A stretch of 64,000 nt of DNA from Jeongeupia wiesaeckerbachi. GTDB lineage: Bacteria > Pseudomonadota > Gammaproteobacteria > Burkholderiales > Chitinibacteraceae. Both the position numbers and the translations under genes were made by a program. Shown piece after piece: positions 15,213 to 25,803 of the stretch (its first letter is position 1; each line of letters starts with the position of its first letter). The notes under the pieces were generated by a model. The model was not told the origin of the DNA, searched no databases, and saw only the letters and a program-made list of their open reading frames with translations. The stretch spans positions 1,488,001-1,552,000 of the forward strand of contig NZ_CP136946.1 in assembly GCF_050916355.1 (NCBI RefSeq). Reading direction: 5' to 3'.

Positions 15213-17446
15213 CGCGGCACCAGGTAGACCGGGATCGCCTTGCTCGCCGGCGTGCGCGCGCCTTCGGCGTGGTAGTCGAGCGGCACCAGCGGATTGGTTT
15301 CCGGGAAGTAGGCCGCTAGGCTGCCGCGCGGCAGGTCGTAGGCCTGCAGCCGGAAGTCATCGACGCGGCGCTCGCCGTCGAACCAGACCGAGACGATATC
15401 GACATGCTGGCCGTCGGCAAGCCGGCGCTCGGCCAGATCCTCGGCGTGGATGAACAGCACCCGGCGTTCGTCGCGTATCCCGCGGTAGCGGTCGTTGCGG
15501 GCGTAGATCGTCGTGTTGTACTGGTCGTGGCTGCGTACCGTCATCAGCGTCAGCAGTGGCGCCGGGCTCAGCGGCTGCAACTGGCCGAGCAGATCGCTCA
15601 TCGGGCCATGGACGACGAAACGCGCCTTGCCGATGTCGGTGCGCCATTCGCGCCGGCGCGCGCTGTTGCCGAAATAGAAACCGCCGGGCTGGCGGACGCG
15701 GGTGTTGAAATCGTCGAAACCGGTGACGACCCGGGATATCAGCTCGCGGATGCGGTCGTAGTCGCTCGCCAGCGCGGCAAAGTCGACGGGGCTGTGCTTC
15801 AGCGTCGCCTGCGCCATGCGCGCGACGATCTGCGGTTCGGACAAGAGTTGCTGCGACGCCGGCTGTTTCACGCCGCGCGTCAGGTGCACCATGCTCATCG
15901 AATCCTCGACGCTGATTTGCTGTGCAACACCGTTCTGCAGATCGATCTCGGTGCGGCCCAGACACGGCAGGATCAGCGCCTCGCGGCCGGTGATCAGGTG
16001 CGAGCGATTCAGCGTGGTGCTGATGTGCACGGTCAGCGCCTGCCGGCGCAGCGCGGCGTGGGTTAGCGCGGTGTCCGGTGTCGCGGCGGCGAAGTTGCCG
16101 CCGAGTGCGACGAACACCTTCGCTTGGCCGGCCGCCATCGCGGCAATGCTTTCAACCACGCTGTTGCCGTGTTTTGCAGGCGGGGTGAAACCGCAAGCGT
16201 CGCCGAGCCGCTGCAAAAAGGTCGCGGTCGGCCGCTCGTTGATGCCCATGGTCCGGTCGCCCTGCACGTTCGAATGGCCGCGCACCGGACAGGCGCCGGC
16301 GCCGGGCTTGCCGATATTGCCGCGCACCAGCAGCGCGTTGCACAGCATCGAAATCGTCGCCACCGCATGCCGGTGCTGGGTGATGCCCATGCCCCAGGTG
16401 AACATCGTCGCGCGGCTGGCAATGTAGAGTGCACCGAGCTCGTCGAGTTTGGCCCGGCTCAGGCCGGTCGCGGCGACGAGCTCGGCCCAGTCGCTTGCGA
16501 CGATGTCGGCTTCAAGCGTGGCAAAACCGTCGGTATGTTCGGCGATGAAGGCCCGATCCTCGGCGCCGTGTTCGAGTACGTACTTGATCAGCGCCTTGGC
16601 AATCGCCAGATCGCCGCCGATGCGCGGCTGGTAATAATGGCTGGCGAGATCGCTGGCGCGGTTGCTCAGCATTTCGCTCGGGCTTTGCGGATCCTGAAAG
16701 CGCAGCAGTCCGCGTTCGCGAAGCGGATTGAGTACGACAATCTTGCAGCCGCGATGCGCCGCCTCGCGCAATTCGCCGAGCATGCGCGGGTGATTGGTGC
16801 CCGGGTTCTGGCCGAAGATGAAAATGGCCTCGGCTTGGGCGAAATCGTCGAGCGTGACCGTGCCCTTGCCGGTACCCAGACTGTGCAGCAGCGCCACGCC
16901 GCTCGGCTCGTGGCACATATTCGAGCAATCCGGCAGGTTGTTGGTCCCGTAGAGCCGGACGAACAGTTGGTAGAGGAAGGCCGTCTCGTTGCCGGTGCGG
17001 CCCGAGGTATAGAAATGTGCCTCGTCCGGATTGATGGCGTTCAGCTGGGCGCCGATCAGCGCGAATGCGTCGTCCCATGCGATCGGCAGGTAGCGATCGC
17101 TGGCCTTGTCGTAGCGCATCGGCTCGGTCAACCGGCCTTGCTGCTCAAGTGCGAAGTCGTCCCAGCTTGCGAGCGCGCTCACCGGATGCGCGGCGAAGAA
17201 GTCGCGCGTCACGCGCTTGGCGGTGATTTCATGGGTGATCGCCTTGGCGCCGTTCTCGCAGAACTGCACCGCCGCGCTCGGCTTGTCCGGCCAGGCACAG
17301 CCCGGGCAGTCGAAGCCTTGCGGCTGATTGGCCTTGATGAGTGCCTTCAGCGTCGTGCCGGCGTTGCCCGGCTCGATGCGCTGCAAGGTCGCCTTCAATG
17401 CGCCCCAGCCGCCGGCGGGGGGAGAATTGCTTTTCAATGTGCTCAC
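15209..17446 (-). CDS. Molybdopterin oxidoreductase, FdhF/YdeP family
   Basis: A 745-residue molybdenum/bis-MGD oxidoreductase of the formate-dehydrogenase-like FdhF/YdeP group. The N-terminal DCPGCAWPDKPS and QFCENGAKA give three cysteines that may hold an Fe-S cluster. HFYTSGRTGNETAFLYQLF (about residue 140) and SNMCHEPSGVAL (about 171) follow; the Cys in NMCHE is the likely Mo ligand. The C-terminal MopB binding domain contains RSHDQYNTTIYARNDRYRG at about 620. Its substrate is uncertain; YdeP of E. coli is tied to acid resistance and true formate dehydrogenase activity is not proven. It is coupled to fdhD by an ATGA overlap. Confidence 0.88.
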   Translation of the reverse strand: MSTLKSNSPPAGGWGALKATLQRIEPGNAGTTLKALIKANQPQGFDCPGCAWPDKPSAAVQFCENGAKAITHEITAKRVTRDFFAAHPVSALASWDDFALEQQGRLTEPMRYDKASDRYLPIAWDDAFALIGAQLNAINPDEAHFYTSGRTGNETAFLYQLFVRLYGTNNLPDCSNMCHEPSGVALLHSLGTGKGTVTLDDFAQAEAIFIFGQNPGTNHPRMLGELREAAHRGCKIVVLNPLRERGLLRFQDPQSPSEMLSNRASDLASHYYQPRIGGDLAIAKALIKYVLEHGAEDRAFIAEHTDGFATLEADIVASDWAELVAATGLSRAKLDELGALYIASRATMFTWGMGITQHRHAVATISMLCNALLVRGNIGKPGAGACPVRGHSNVQGDRTMGINERPTATFLQRLGDACGFTPPAKHGNSVVESIAAMAAGQAKVFVALGGNFAAATPDTALTHAALRRQALTVHISTTLNRSHLITGREALILPCLGRTEIDLQNGVAQQISVEDSMSMVHLTRGVKQPASQQLLSEPQIVARMAQATLKHSPVDFAALASDYDRIRELISRVVTGFDDFNTRVRQPGGFYFGNSARRREWRTDIGKARFVVHGPMSDLLGQLQPLSPAPLLTLMTVRSHDQYNTTIYARNDRYRGIRDERRVLFIHAEDLAERRLADGQHVDIVSVWFDGERRVDDFRLQAYDLPRGSLAAYFPETNPLVPLDYHAEGARTPASKAIPVYLVPR

Positions 17447-17550
17447 GATCTTGGCCCGACAATGCGTTGGCTAAGTTTCATTGGGCAACCATTCATTGGC
17501 AAGTGGCAATTTCGCTAGTCAGTGTGCTGGCTCGTTTGCGGCGCGAAGTA

Positions 17551-17572
17551 AAACGGGCCCGCAGGCCCGTTT
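17551..17572 (-). terminator. Intrinsic terminator after thiC
   Basis: Nine-base-pair stem AAACGGGCC / GGCCCGTTT with a 4-base loop, ending in a T-rich run on the minus strand, 20 bases downstream of the thiC stop. Confidence 0.8.
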
Positions 17573-17593
17573 AGTGTTTCGATGAGGGTCGGG

Positions 17594-19507
<1,914 letters not shown>

Positions 19508-19577
19508 GGACTGCCTCCTGCAAAAACGTAGAGGCGCAGGAGAACGGACTGACGGACGGCACGAGCGTGCCGACCGA

Positions 19578-19666
19578 TTCGCTTCCCTACGCCGGTGTGA
19601 ACCGGATCAGGTGCTGAGGGACTCTCTCATTCGCCCATCTCTGGATGGGCGAAACCCCTAGCGAAC
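19578..19666 (-). promoter_or_regulatory. TPP riboswitch (THI element)
   Basis: The minus strand has the full THI-box signature. It starts GCTAGGGGTTTC, then a long P3 hairpin (TTCGCCCATC / GATGGGCGAA), then a GAATGAGAGAGTCCC segment, then ACCTGATCCGGTTCACACCGG and CGTAGGGAA. The terminal CTGATC...GCGTAGGGAA part is nearly invariant in TPP riboswitches. It lies about 70 bases upstream of the thiC start codon, which fits control of translation or early termination. Confidence 0.95.
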
Positions 19667-19759
19667 TACGGCTGTGACCGTACCGAGATTGTGGGATAAT
19701 TACAAGTTATTCAGAAATCATGACCGCCCGGAACGGGCCTGACTTGAGGTGAAGCAAAC

Positions 19760-20401
19760 ATGGATTGGGAACGCGCCCGCTACTTTCTCGTAGAACAACA
19801 GATCCGCCCGTGGCACGTGCTCGACCAGAAGGTGCTCGACCGCGTGCTGGTGCTGAAGCGCGAAGACTTCGTGCCGCAGGACAAGCGGGCGCTGGCCTTC
19901 GTCGACACCGAACTGCCGCTGTCCTGTGGCGGCCAGATGCTGGCGCCGAAGATCGAAGCGCGCTTCGCCCAGGAAGCGCAGCTCAAGCCCACCGACAAGG
20001 TGTTGGTGATCGGTGCTGCAAGCGGCGCCTATCTGATTGGCCTTATCGCCGGGCTGTGCGCGCAGGTGTACGGTATCGATGACACCGCCGCGAAGGTTGC
20101 GTTTGCGCAGGACGGCGTACAGCGTGCAGGGCTGAAGAACGTGCGGATCGAGCAGACGAACGACCTGCTCGGCTTCAAGGCGCAAGCGCCTTACGACGCA
20201 ATCATCGTTTGTGGCTCGTTTGCCGAGTTGCCGGCGGCTTTGAAGGCGCAGTTGGCAAGCGGCGGTCGAGTCATCGCCATCACCGGCGAGCTGCCGATCA
20301 TGCAGGCCGGGCGTGCGGGTGAGGGCGCAGATGAGGTGCTGTTTGAATACAATCTGCCGCGGCTGCGTGCGCAGGTGCCGGCTTCGAGCTTTGTGCTCTA
20401 A
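19760..20401 (+). CDS. Protein-L-isoaspartate O-methyltransferase family protein
   Basis: A 213-residue methyltransferase of the Pcm family. It contains WERARYFLVEQQIRPWHVLD at the start, REDFVPQDKRALAFVDTELP at about residue 34, and a class I SAM-binding loop VLVIGAASGAYLIGLIAGL at about 80. The loop is VIGAASG rather than the usual EIGTGSG, so substrate and activity are less sure than for a true Pcm. GAGGTGA precedes the ATG at good distance. It is upstream of the polysaccharide locus in the same direction and is probably not part of the glycan pathway. Confidence 0.85.
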   Translation: MDWERARYFLVEQQIRPWHVLDQKVLDRVLVLKREDFVPQDKRALAFVDTELPLSCGGQMLAPKIEARFAQEAQLKPTDKVLVIGAASGAYLIGLIAGLCAQVYGIDDTAAKVAFAQDGVQRAGLKNVRIEQTNDLLGFKAQAPYDAIIVCGSFAELPAALKAQLASGGRVIAITGELPIMQAGRAGEGADEVLFEYNLPRLRAQVPASSFVL

Positions 20402-20409
20402 CACGGGTG

Positions 20410-21174
20410 ATGACAGATACGCAGTCTCGCGTCAGCGTAGGCCTGGTGGTTTACCGAACGCCCGTTGACGCGCTGCAGCGATTGTTTGATCTGCTTGCGG
20501 CCACGCCACAGATCGCCTCGGTGCTGATTTTCGACAATGGTGTTGATGCGGATTTGCGCACTGAAGTGGAAAAGCGGGGCTGGTGCTATCTGACCGAGGG
20601 CTGCAATCTCGGGTTTGGCGCCGGTCATAATCGGCTTTTTCATGCATCCGCCGATGCTGGGTGTCACTATCACTTGCTGCTTAACCCGGATATTGGATGG
20701 GTTGATAATCCGCTGACTGAATTGACGGGCTATTTGTTGCAAAACCCCCGTGTTGCGGCGGTGATGCCCGATGTGTTCGGTGAGGGGGGCGAGCGCCAGT
20801 ATCTGGCCAAGCTCGAGCCGACGCCGACCTTGCTGTTTGGTCGGCGTTTTTTGCCACGCGCATGGATGCGGGAGGCAATTGCACTGTACGAACTGCGCGA
20901 CTTCGATTTCACAGCACCGCGTACGGTACCGGTCATCTCTGGCTGTTTCATGCTGTTGCGCCGTAGCGCATTCGCCGCTATCGGTGGGTTTGACGAGCGC
21001 TACTTCCTCTACCTAGAGGATTACGATCTGTGCCGGCGCTTGCGCGCTACCGGTGATGCGCTGGCCATTGTTCCGGCCGCGAGGGTGATCCACGGGCATC
21101 AGCGTTCGTCCTATCGTTGGGGAAAACCCTTGCTCTGGCATGTGCGATCAGCGATTCGCTATTTTTGGGGGTGA
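20410..21174 (+). CDS. Glycosyltransferase family 2 (rhamnosyltransferase-like)
   Basis: A 254-residue GT2 enzyme. It starts SVGLVVYRTPVDALQRLFDL, has IFDNGVD at about residue 38, NLGFGAGHNRLF at about 64, the divalent-metal motif LLLNPDIGW at about 84, GCFMLLRRSAFAAIGGFDER at about 180 and an EDYDLCRRLRATG acceptor motif at about 202. These features are typical of WbbL/RfbF-like rhamnosyltransferases. A GTG codon immediately upstream is an alternative start. It lies just after the methyltransferase gene and is the first gene of the polysaccharide locus; dTDP-rhamnose genes follow, which supports the donor guess. Confidence 0.85.
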   Translation: MTDTQSRVSVGLVVYRTPVDALQRLFDLLAATPQIASVLIFDNGVDADLRTEVEKRGWCYLTEGCNLGFGAGHNRLFHASADAGCHYHLLLNPDIGWVDNPLTELTGYLLQNPRVAAVMPDVFGEGGERQYLAKLEPTPTLLFGRRFLPRAWMREAIALYELRDFDFTAPRTVPVISGCFMLLRRSAFAAIGGFDERYFLYLEDYDLCRRLRATGDALAIVPAARVIHGHQRSSYRWGKPLLWHVRSAIRYFWG

Positions 21175-21237
21175 GCGTGACGAGTCTGATTCGATTCATC
21201 AACGCCATCCAGCACGTTTTGACCGGGTGACCTTGCC

Positions 21238-22347
21238 GTGTCCATGCTCTATCTGTTTGTCGCGCTGGCGGTCAGTTTTATCGTGTGTCTGTTGCTGGTG
21301 CGCTATGTGCACACACACAGCCATCTGACCAGCGACTCCGATCTGACCGGCGCCCAGAAGTTTCATGACACGCCCGTTCCACGTGTCGGCGGTGTGGCGC
21401 TGATCACGGGCGTGCTTGCGACGCTGCCTTTTGTCTTTGCCCTCGAAGGCGAAGCGCTGGGGAGCGTAACCGGGTATGCGTTGTTGGCCTTGTTGCCGGT
21501 ATTCGGCGGTGGATTGCTCGAAGACGTGCTCAAGATCGGCCTGATCAAAACAAGGTTGCTGACGATGTTCGCCGGTGTCGGACTGATGATCTGGCTGCTG
21601 GGCTGGCGGATCGAGAGGGTGGACGTGCGCTGGCTCGACCCCTGGTTGATGGCACCTTGGCTGTCGATACCGTTGACGCTGTTTGCGGTGGTCGGTGTGA
21701 TCAACGCAGTGAACCTGATCGACGGCTACAACGGTTTGGCCAGTGCCGTCGGCATGATCATTCTGGCGTCGCTAGCCTATATCGGCCTGAAGGTCGGCGA
21801 CCGGCAGGTAACGATATTCGCGATGGCCTTGCTAGGCGCCTGTGCCGGGTTCATGTTCTGGAACTGGCCGCGCGGTTTGATTTTCCTAGGAGACAGCGGC
21901 GCGTATACGATCGGCTTCGGCATCGCGACGCTGGCCATTGCGCTGGTGATGCGCAACCCGGGCGTATCGGCGTGGTATGCGCTGGTGCTGATGCTGTACC
22001 CGATTGTCGAGACGGTTTTCACGATCAACCGTCGACTGCATCGCAAGGACAATCCCGGTCTTCCCGACGCAGCCCATCTGCACCAGCTGATCTACAAGCG
22101 CATGATGCGCTGGGCTGTTGGCAGCGTCGATCTGGGCGAGCGCAAAATGCGCAACTCGATGACGTCGCCGTATCTGTGGCTGTTTTCCTCGCTGTCGGTG
22201 ATTCCGGCCAGCCTCTGGTGGAATAACGCCTTGGTCCTGCAATTGGTAGCCGCGCTGTTCGTCTTGGGCTATCTGTGGCTGTACCGCAGCATTACACGCT
22301 TTCGCACGCCAAGATGGCTGATCGTACGACGTCCGCCGCGTCGCTAG
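21238..22347 (+). CDS. WecA/MraY-like undecaprenyl-phosphate sugar-1-phosphate transferase
   Basis: A 369-residue polytopic membrane protein with about ten hydrophobic segments. It carries the family motifs KFHDTPVPRVGG (about residue 40), a GLLEDVLK loop (about 97), NAVNLIDGYNGLA (about 156), FLGDSGAYTIGF (about 218) and the histidine-containing HLHQLIYKRM (about 280). The normally Asp-Asp D-D-x-x-D loop reads LLEDVLKIG. The enzyme would load the first sugar phosphate on undecaprenyl phosphate to begin glycan synthesis. GTG at 21238 is chosen because GGGTGA lies upstream; ATG at 21244 is possible. Confidence 0.88.
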   Translation: MSMLYLFVALAVSFIVCLLLVRYVHTHSHLTSDSDLTGAQKFHDTPVPRVGGVALITGVLATLPFVFALEGEALGSVTGYALLALLPVFGGGLLEDVLKIGLIKTRLLTMFAGVGLMIWLLGWRIERVDVRWLDPWLMAPWLSIPLTLFAVVGVINAVNLIDGYNGLASAVGMIILASLAYIGLKVGDRQVTIFAMALLGACAGFMFWNWPRGLIFLGDSGAYTIGFGIATLAIALVMRNPGVSAWYALVLMLYPIVETVFTINRRLHRKDNPGLPDAAHLHQLIYKRMMRWAVGSVDLGERKMRNSMTSPYLWLFSSLSVIPASLWWNNALVLQLVAALFVLGYLWLYRSITRFRTPRWLIVRRPPRR

Positions 22348-22397
22348 TTGCCGAATTCAAACGATCAATGCAAGACCCAATATCGGGAGTGCTCTTA

Positions 22398-23456
22398 ATG
22401 ATTCTTGTCACCGGTGGTGCTGGTTTTATCGGCAGTAATTTCGTTATCGATTGGTTCGCCCATAGCGACGAGCCGGTGATCAATCTCGACAAGCTCACTT
22501 ACGCCGGCAATCTGCACACGCTCGTGTCGTTGTCTGGCGATGCCCGGCATGTCTTCGTTCAGGGCGATATCGACGATCGCGAGTTAGTGTCGCGGCTGCT
22601 GGCTGAGCATCAACCGCGCGCAGTAATCAATTTCGCCGCCGAGTCGCATGTGGATCGCTCGATTCACGGCCCGGGCGAGTTCATTCAGACCAATATCGTC
22701 GGCACCTTCAACCTATTGGAAAGCGTGCGTGCCTATTGGAATGCGTTGCCGGCCGACGACAAGGAGGCGTTCCGCTTTCTGCACATTTCGACCGACGAGG
22801 TTTACGGCACGCTTTCGTTGGAGGGGGCACCATTTGCCGAGACTCATGCCTACAAGCCCAACAGCCCGTACTCAGCCTCCAAGGCTGCGTCTGACCATTT
22901 GGTGCGCGCTTGGCATCACACCTATGGCTTGCCAGTGCTGACGACCAACTGTTCGAATAACTATGGCCCCTATCACTTCCCGGAAAAACTAATTCCGCTG
23001 ATGATTCTCAACGCGCTCGCAGGTAAAGCTTTGCCGATTTATGGCGATGGCCAGCAGATCCGCGACTGGTTGTATGTGAAGGACCACTGCAGTGCAATTC
23101 GCCGAGTGCTTGAAGTTGGAATGCTGGGCGACACGTATAACATCGGCGGTTGGAATGAAAAGACTAATCTTGAGGTGGTACAGACCATTTGCGTGCTGCT
23201 CGACGAGCTGGAGCCGCGTGCTGACGGTAACAGTTATGTCGAGCAGATCTGTTTTATCCAAGATCGTCCGGGGCACGATCGAAGATATGCGATTGATGCA
23301 CGCAAACTGGAGCGTGAGCTCGGTTGGAAGCCTGCCGAGACCTTTGAGTCGGGGGTCCGCAAGACGGTTGAATGGTATCTGGCCAACCCAGACTGGGTTG
23401 GGAACGTGGCCTCGGGCACGTATCGTGACTGGATTCAAACACAATACGGGGCATGA
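22398..23456 (+). CDS. rfbB: dTDP-glucose 4,6-dehydratase
   Basis: A 352-residue short-chain dehydrogenase, step two of dTDP-L-rhamnose synthesis. It has the NAD site VTGGAGFIGSNFVIDW at the N-terminus, AAESHVDRSI at about residue 80, HISTDEVYGTL at about 130, the catalytic YSASKAASDHLV and NCSNNYGPYHFPEKLIPL. ATG at 22398 is chosen because it begins the Rossmann fold exactly and GGGAG lies nine bases upstream; a longer in-frame opening has no support. Its stop overlaps the rfbD start (ATGA). Confidence 0.96.
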   Translation: MILVTGGAGFIGSNFVIDWFAHSDEPVINLDKLTYAGNLHTLVSLSGDARHVFVQGDIDDRELVSRLLAEHQPRAVINFAAESHVDRSIHGPGEFIQTNIVGTFNLLESVRAYWNALPADDKEAFRFLHISTDEVYGTLSLEGAPFAETHAYKPNSPYSASKAASDHLVRAWHHTYGLPVLTTNCSNNYGPYHFPEKLIPLMILNALAGKALPIYGDGQQIRDWLYVKDHCSAIRRVLEVGMLGDTYNIGGWNEKTNLEVVQTICVLLDELEPRADGNSYVEQICFIQDRPGHDRRYAIDARKLERELGWKPAETFESGVRKTVEWYLANPDWVGNVASGTYRDWIQTQYGA

Positions 23457-24361
23457 TAGTGCGTTTGCCCATAATTCTATTGACTGGCAAGGATGGTCAA
23501 GTGGGCTTCGAGCTGCAGCGTAGCCTAGCGTCGCTCGGCTATGTCGTCGCGGTCGGCCGCCGCGACTGCGACTTGAGTGATTCCGTCCTTCTTGCTGCAT
23601 TGCTTGAACGGGTACAGCCTGACATCATCGTCAATCCAGCCGCATATACGGCGGTCGACATGGCCGAAACCGAGAGGGCGCGGGCGCAGGCGGTCAACTC
23701 CGCCGCACCACAGGCAATGGCGCGTTGGGCCGTCGCAAGTGGTGCACTGCTGATCCATTACTCGACCGACTATGTGTTCGATGGCAGCAAGGACGGCTGG
23801 TACGGTGAAGAAGATGCACCGAATCCGCGATCGGTCTACGGCCAGACCAAGCTCGCCGGGGAGGAGGCGATCCGCGAGAGCGGCTGCCACCATCTGATTC
23901 TGCGTACTAGCTGGGTGTTCGGTACGCATGGCGGCAACTTCCTCAAGACCATGCTCAAGCTCATGAGCGAGCGGGACGCATTGCGGGTAATTGCCGACCA
24001 GGTCGGCAGTCCGACCAGTGCAGCATTGCTAGCCGATGTCGCCGCACAACTCGTCGGTCAGTACTGGCGCGCAACCGACCGCACGGCCTTCGCCTTCGGG
24101 ACCTACCACGTGGTCGCTGCCGGCGAGACCAGTTGGCACGGCTACGCGCAGGAGATCAGCCGCCAGGCGAGTGAGCTGGGCTGGGGGTTCAAGCTTACCG
24201 TCGACGCTATCGCGGCGATTTCGGCTAGGGATTATCCACAGTCCGCTCCGCGGCCCGCCAATTCGCGGTTGGATACTCGCAAACTGCAAAACACATTTAA
24301 TTTGACACTGCCTGACTGGCGGCAGGGCGTAGGCTTGGTGCTGACGCTACTTAAGGAATAA
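23453..24361 (+). CDS. rfbD: dTDP-4-dehydrorhamnose reductase
   Basis: A 302-residue RmlD, the last step of dTDP-L-rhamnose synthesis. Evidence: ILLTGKDGQVGFELQRSLA at the N-terminus, VNPAAYTAVDMAETE at about residue 61, the catalytic STDYVFDG and YGQTKLAGEEAIRESG, and RTSWVFGTHGGNFLKTML at about 153. It overlaps rfbB by four bases and sits seven bases before rfbA. Base composition drops toward AT in the last 80 bases, marking the left edge of the AT-rich block. Confidence 0.95.
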   Translation: MIVRLPIILLTGKDGQVGFELQRSLASLGYVVAVGRRDCDLSDSVLLAALLERVQPDIIVNPAAYTAVDMAETERARAQAVNSAAPQAMARWAVASGALLIHYSTDYVFDGSKDGWYGEEDAPNPRSVYGQTKLAGEEAIRESGCHHLILRTSWVFGTHGGNFLKTMLKLMSERDALRVIADQVGSPTSAALLADVAAQLVGQYWRATDRTAFAFGTYHVVAAGETSWHGYAQEISRQASELGWGFKLTVDAIAAISARDYPQSAPRPANSRLDTRKLQNTFNLTLPDWRQGVGLVLTLLKE

Positions 24362-24367
24362 CCACCA

Positions 24368-25252
24368 ATGGTACAACGCAAAGGCATCATCCTCGCTGGT
24401 GGCTCCGGCACCCGGCTGTATCCGGCGACGATTGCCGTTAGCAAGCAATTACTACCGATTTATGACAAGCCCATGATCTATTATCCGCTGAGCACTTTGA
24501 TGCTCGCTGGTATTCGCGACATTCTGATCATATCGACCCCGCAAGATACGCCGCGATTCGCGCAATTGCTTGGTGACGGCAGTCAATGGGGGCTTTCCCT
24601 GCAATACACTGAGCAACCCAGTCCAGACGGGGTTGCTCAGGCTTTCATTCTCGGTGAGGATTTCATTGGCAGCGATAACGTTGCGTTGGTCTTAGGCGAC
24701 AACATTTTCTATGGGCATCACTTCGCCAAATTACTGTACGAAGCTGGCACCAAATTAAGTGGAGCAACTGTATTTGCTTATCACGTACATGACCCAGAAC
24801 GCTATGGTGTCATTGATTTTGATAAGAACAACAAAGCACTATCGATTGAAGAAAAGCCGCTCAAACCTAAGTCGAACTATGCGGTGACCGGTTTGTATTT
24901 TTATGACCACCATGTTGTACAGATTGCCAAAAATATTAAGCCGTCTAAGCGCGGTGAGTTAGAAATCACAGATGTGAACCGCGAGTACCTCCGACGCGGC
25001 ACCCTCGAAGTTAAAACAATGGGGCGAGGTTACGCTTGGCTTGACACAGGAACACATGAAACGATGCTTGAGGCGAGCCAGTTTATTGCTACGATTGAAA
25101 GCCGGCAAGGACTCAAAGTATGCTGCCCCGAAGAAGTTGCATACCGCAATGGATGGATTGACAGCACGCAACTCGCGCATTTAGCGGGCCAACTAAATAA
25201 GAATAGCTACGGAAGCTATTTGTTGACAATGTCAAAAATTAAAGTTTTATGA
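24368..25252 (+). CDS. rfbA: Glucose-1-phosphate thymidylyltransferase
   Basis: A 294-residue RmlA that makes dTDP-glucose from glucose-1-phosphate and dTTP. It has the nucleotide-binding GIILAGGSGTRLYPATIAVS, KQLLPIYDKPMIYYPLSTLM, VLGDNIFYGHHF at about residue 110, EEKPLKPKSNYAVTGLYFYD at about 161 and RGYAWLDTGTHETMLEA at about 219. Length is standard. It is clearly more AT-rich than rfbB and rfbD, so part of the rhamnose set may have a different history. The stop overlaps rfbC (ATGA). Confidence 0.97.
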   Translation: MVQRKGIILAGGSGTRLYPATIAVSKQLLPIYDKPMIYYPLSTLMLAGIRDILIISTPQDTPRFAQLLGDGSQWGLSLQYTEQPSPDGVAQAFILGEDFIGSDNVALVLGDNIFYGHHFAKLLYEAGTKLSGATVFAYHVHDPERYGVIDFDKNNKALSIEEKPLKPKSNYAVTGLYFYDHHVVQIAKNIKPSKRGELEITDVNREYLRRGTLEVKTMGRGYAWLDTGTHETMLEASQFIATIESRQGLKVCCPEEVAYRNGWIDSTQLAHLAGQLNKNSYGSYLLTMSKIKVL

Positions 25253-25803
25253 TGAGAGTGACTGATACCACCATCTCTGACGTCAAGATCATTGAGCCAA
25301 CTATTCATTGCGATGATCGTGGGTTCTTTTTTGAAAGCTTTAATCATAATGATTTCAGAAAAGCAATTGGCCGCGAGGTCGATTTTGTCCAAGATAATCA
25401 TTCCCATTCTGTTCGAGGGGTGTTGCGTGGCCTTCATTATCAATTGCCGCCAAACTCACAAGGTAAGCTAGTGCGCTGCGTTGTTGGTGAAATATTTGAT
25501 GTTGCAGTTGATATCCGGAGTTTTTCACCAACCTTTGGGCTGTGGGTTGGTGTAAATCTCTCATCAAAAAACAAACGCCAACTATGGATTCCAGAAGGAT
25601 TTGCTCACGGATTTTTAGTTCTGAGCGAACATGCTGATGTTGTATACAAAGCTACCACATACTATTCTCCGGAAAATGAGTCTGCAATCGCTTGGAACGA
25701 TTCGGTGTTAAACATTGATTGGTGCGGAATGACAGATCCAATACTGTCCGATCGAGATAAAGCGCACCCTCCGCTGCCTCATGCAAAGGTTTTTGTAAAA
25801 TGA
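25249..25803 (+). CDS. rfbC: dTDP-4-dehydrorhamnose 3,5-epimerase
   Basis: A 184-residue RmlC cupin. Diagnostic segments are IHCDDRGFFFESFNHNDF, QDNHSHSVRGVLRGLHYQLP (with the catalytic His), KLVRCVVGEIFDVAVDIR, WIPEGFAHGFLVLSE and YKATTYYSPENESAIAWND. Start and stop overlap the neighbours by four bases each, making rfbA-rfbC-wzm a tightly coupled unit. Confidence 0.96.
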   Translation: MMRVTDTTISDVKIIEPTIHCDDRGFFFESFNHNDFRKAIGREVDFVQDNHSHSVRGVLRGLHYQLPPNSQGKLVRCVVGEIFDVAVDIRSFSPTFGLWVGVNLSSKNKRQLWIPEGFAHGFLVLSEHADVVYKATTYYSPENESAIAWNDSVLNIDWCGMTDPILSDRDKAHPPLPHAKVFVK

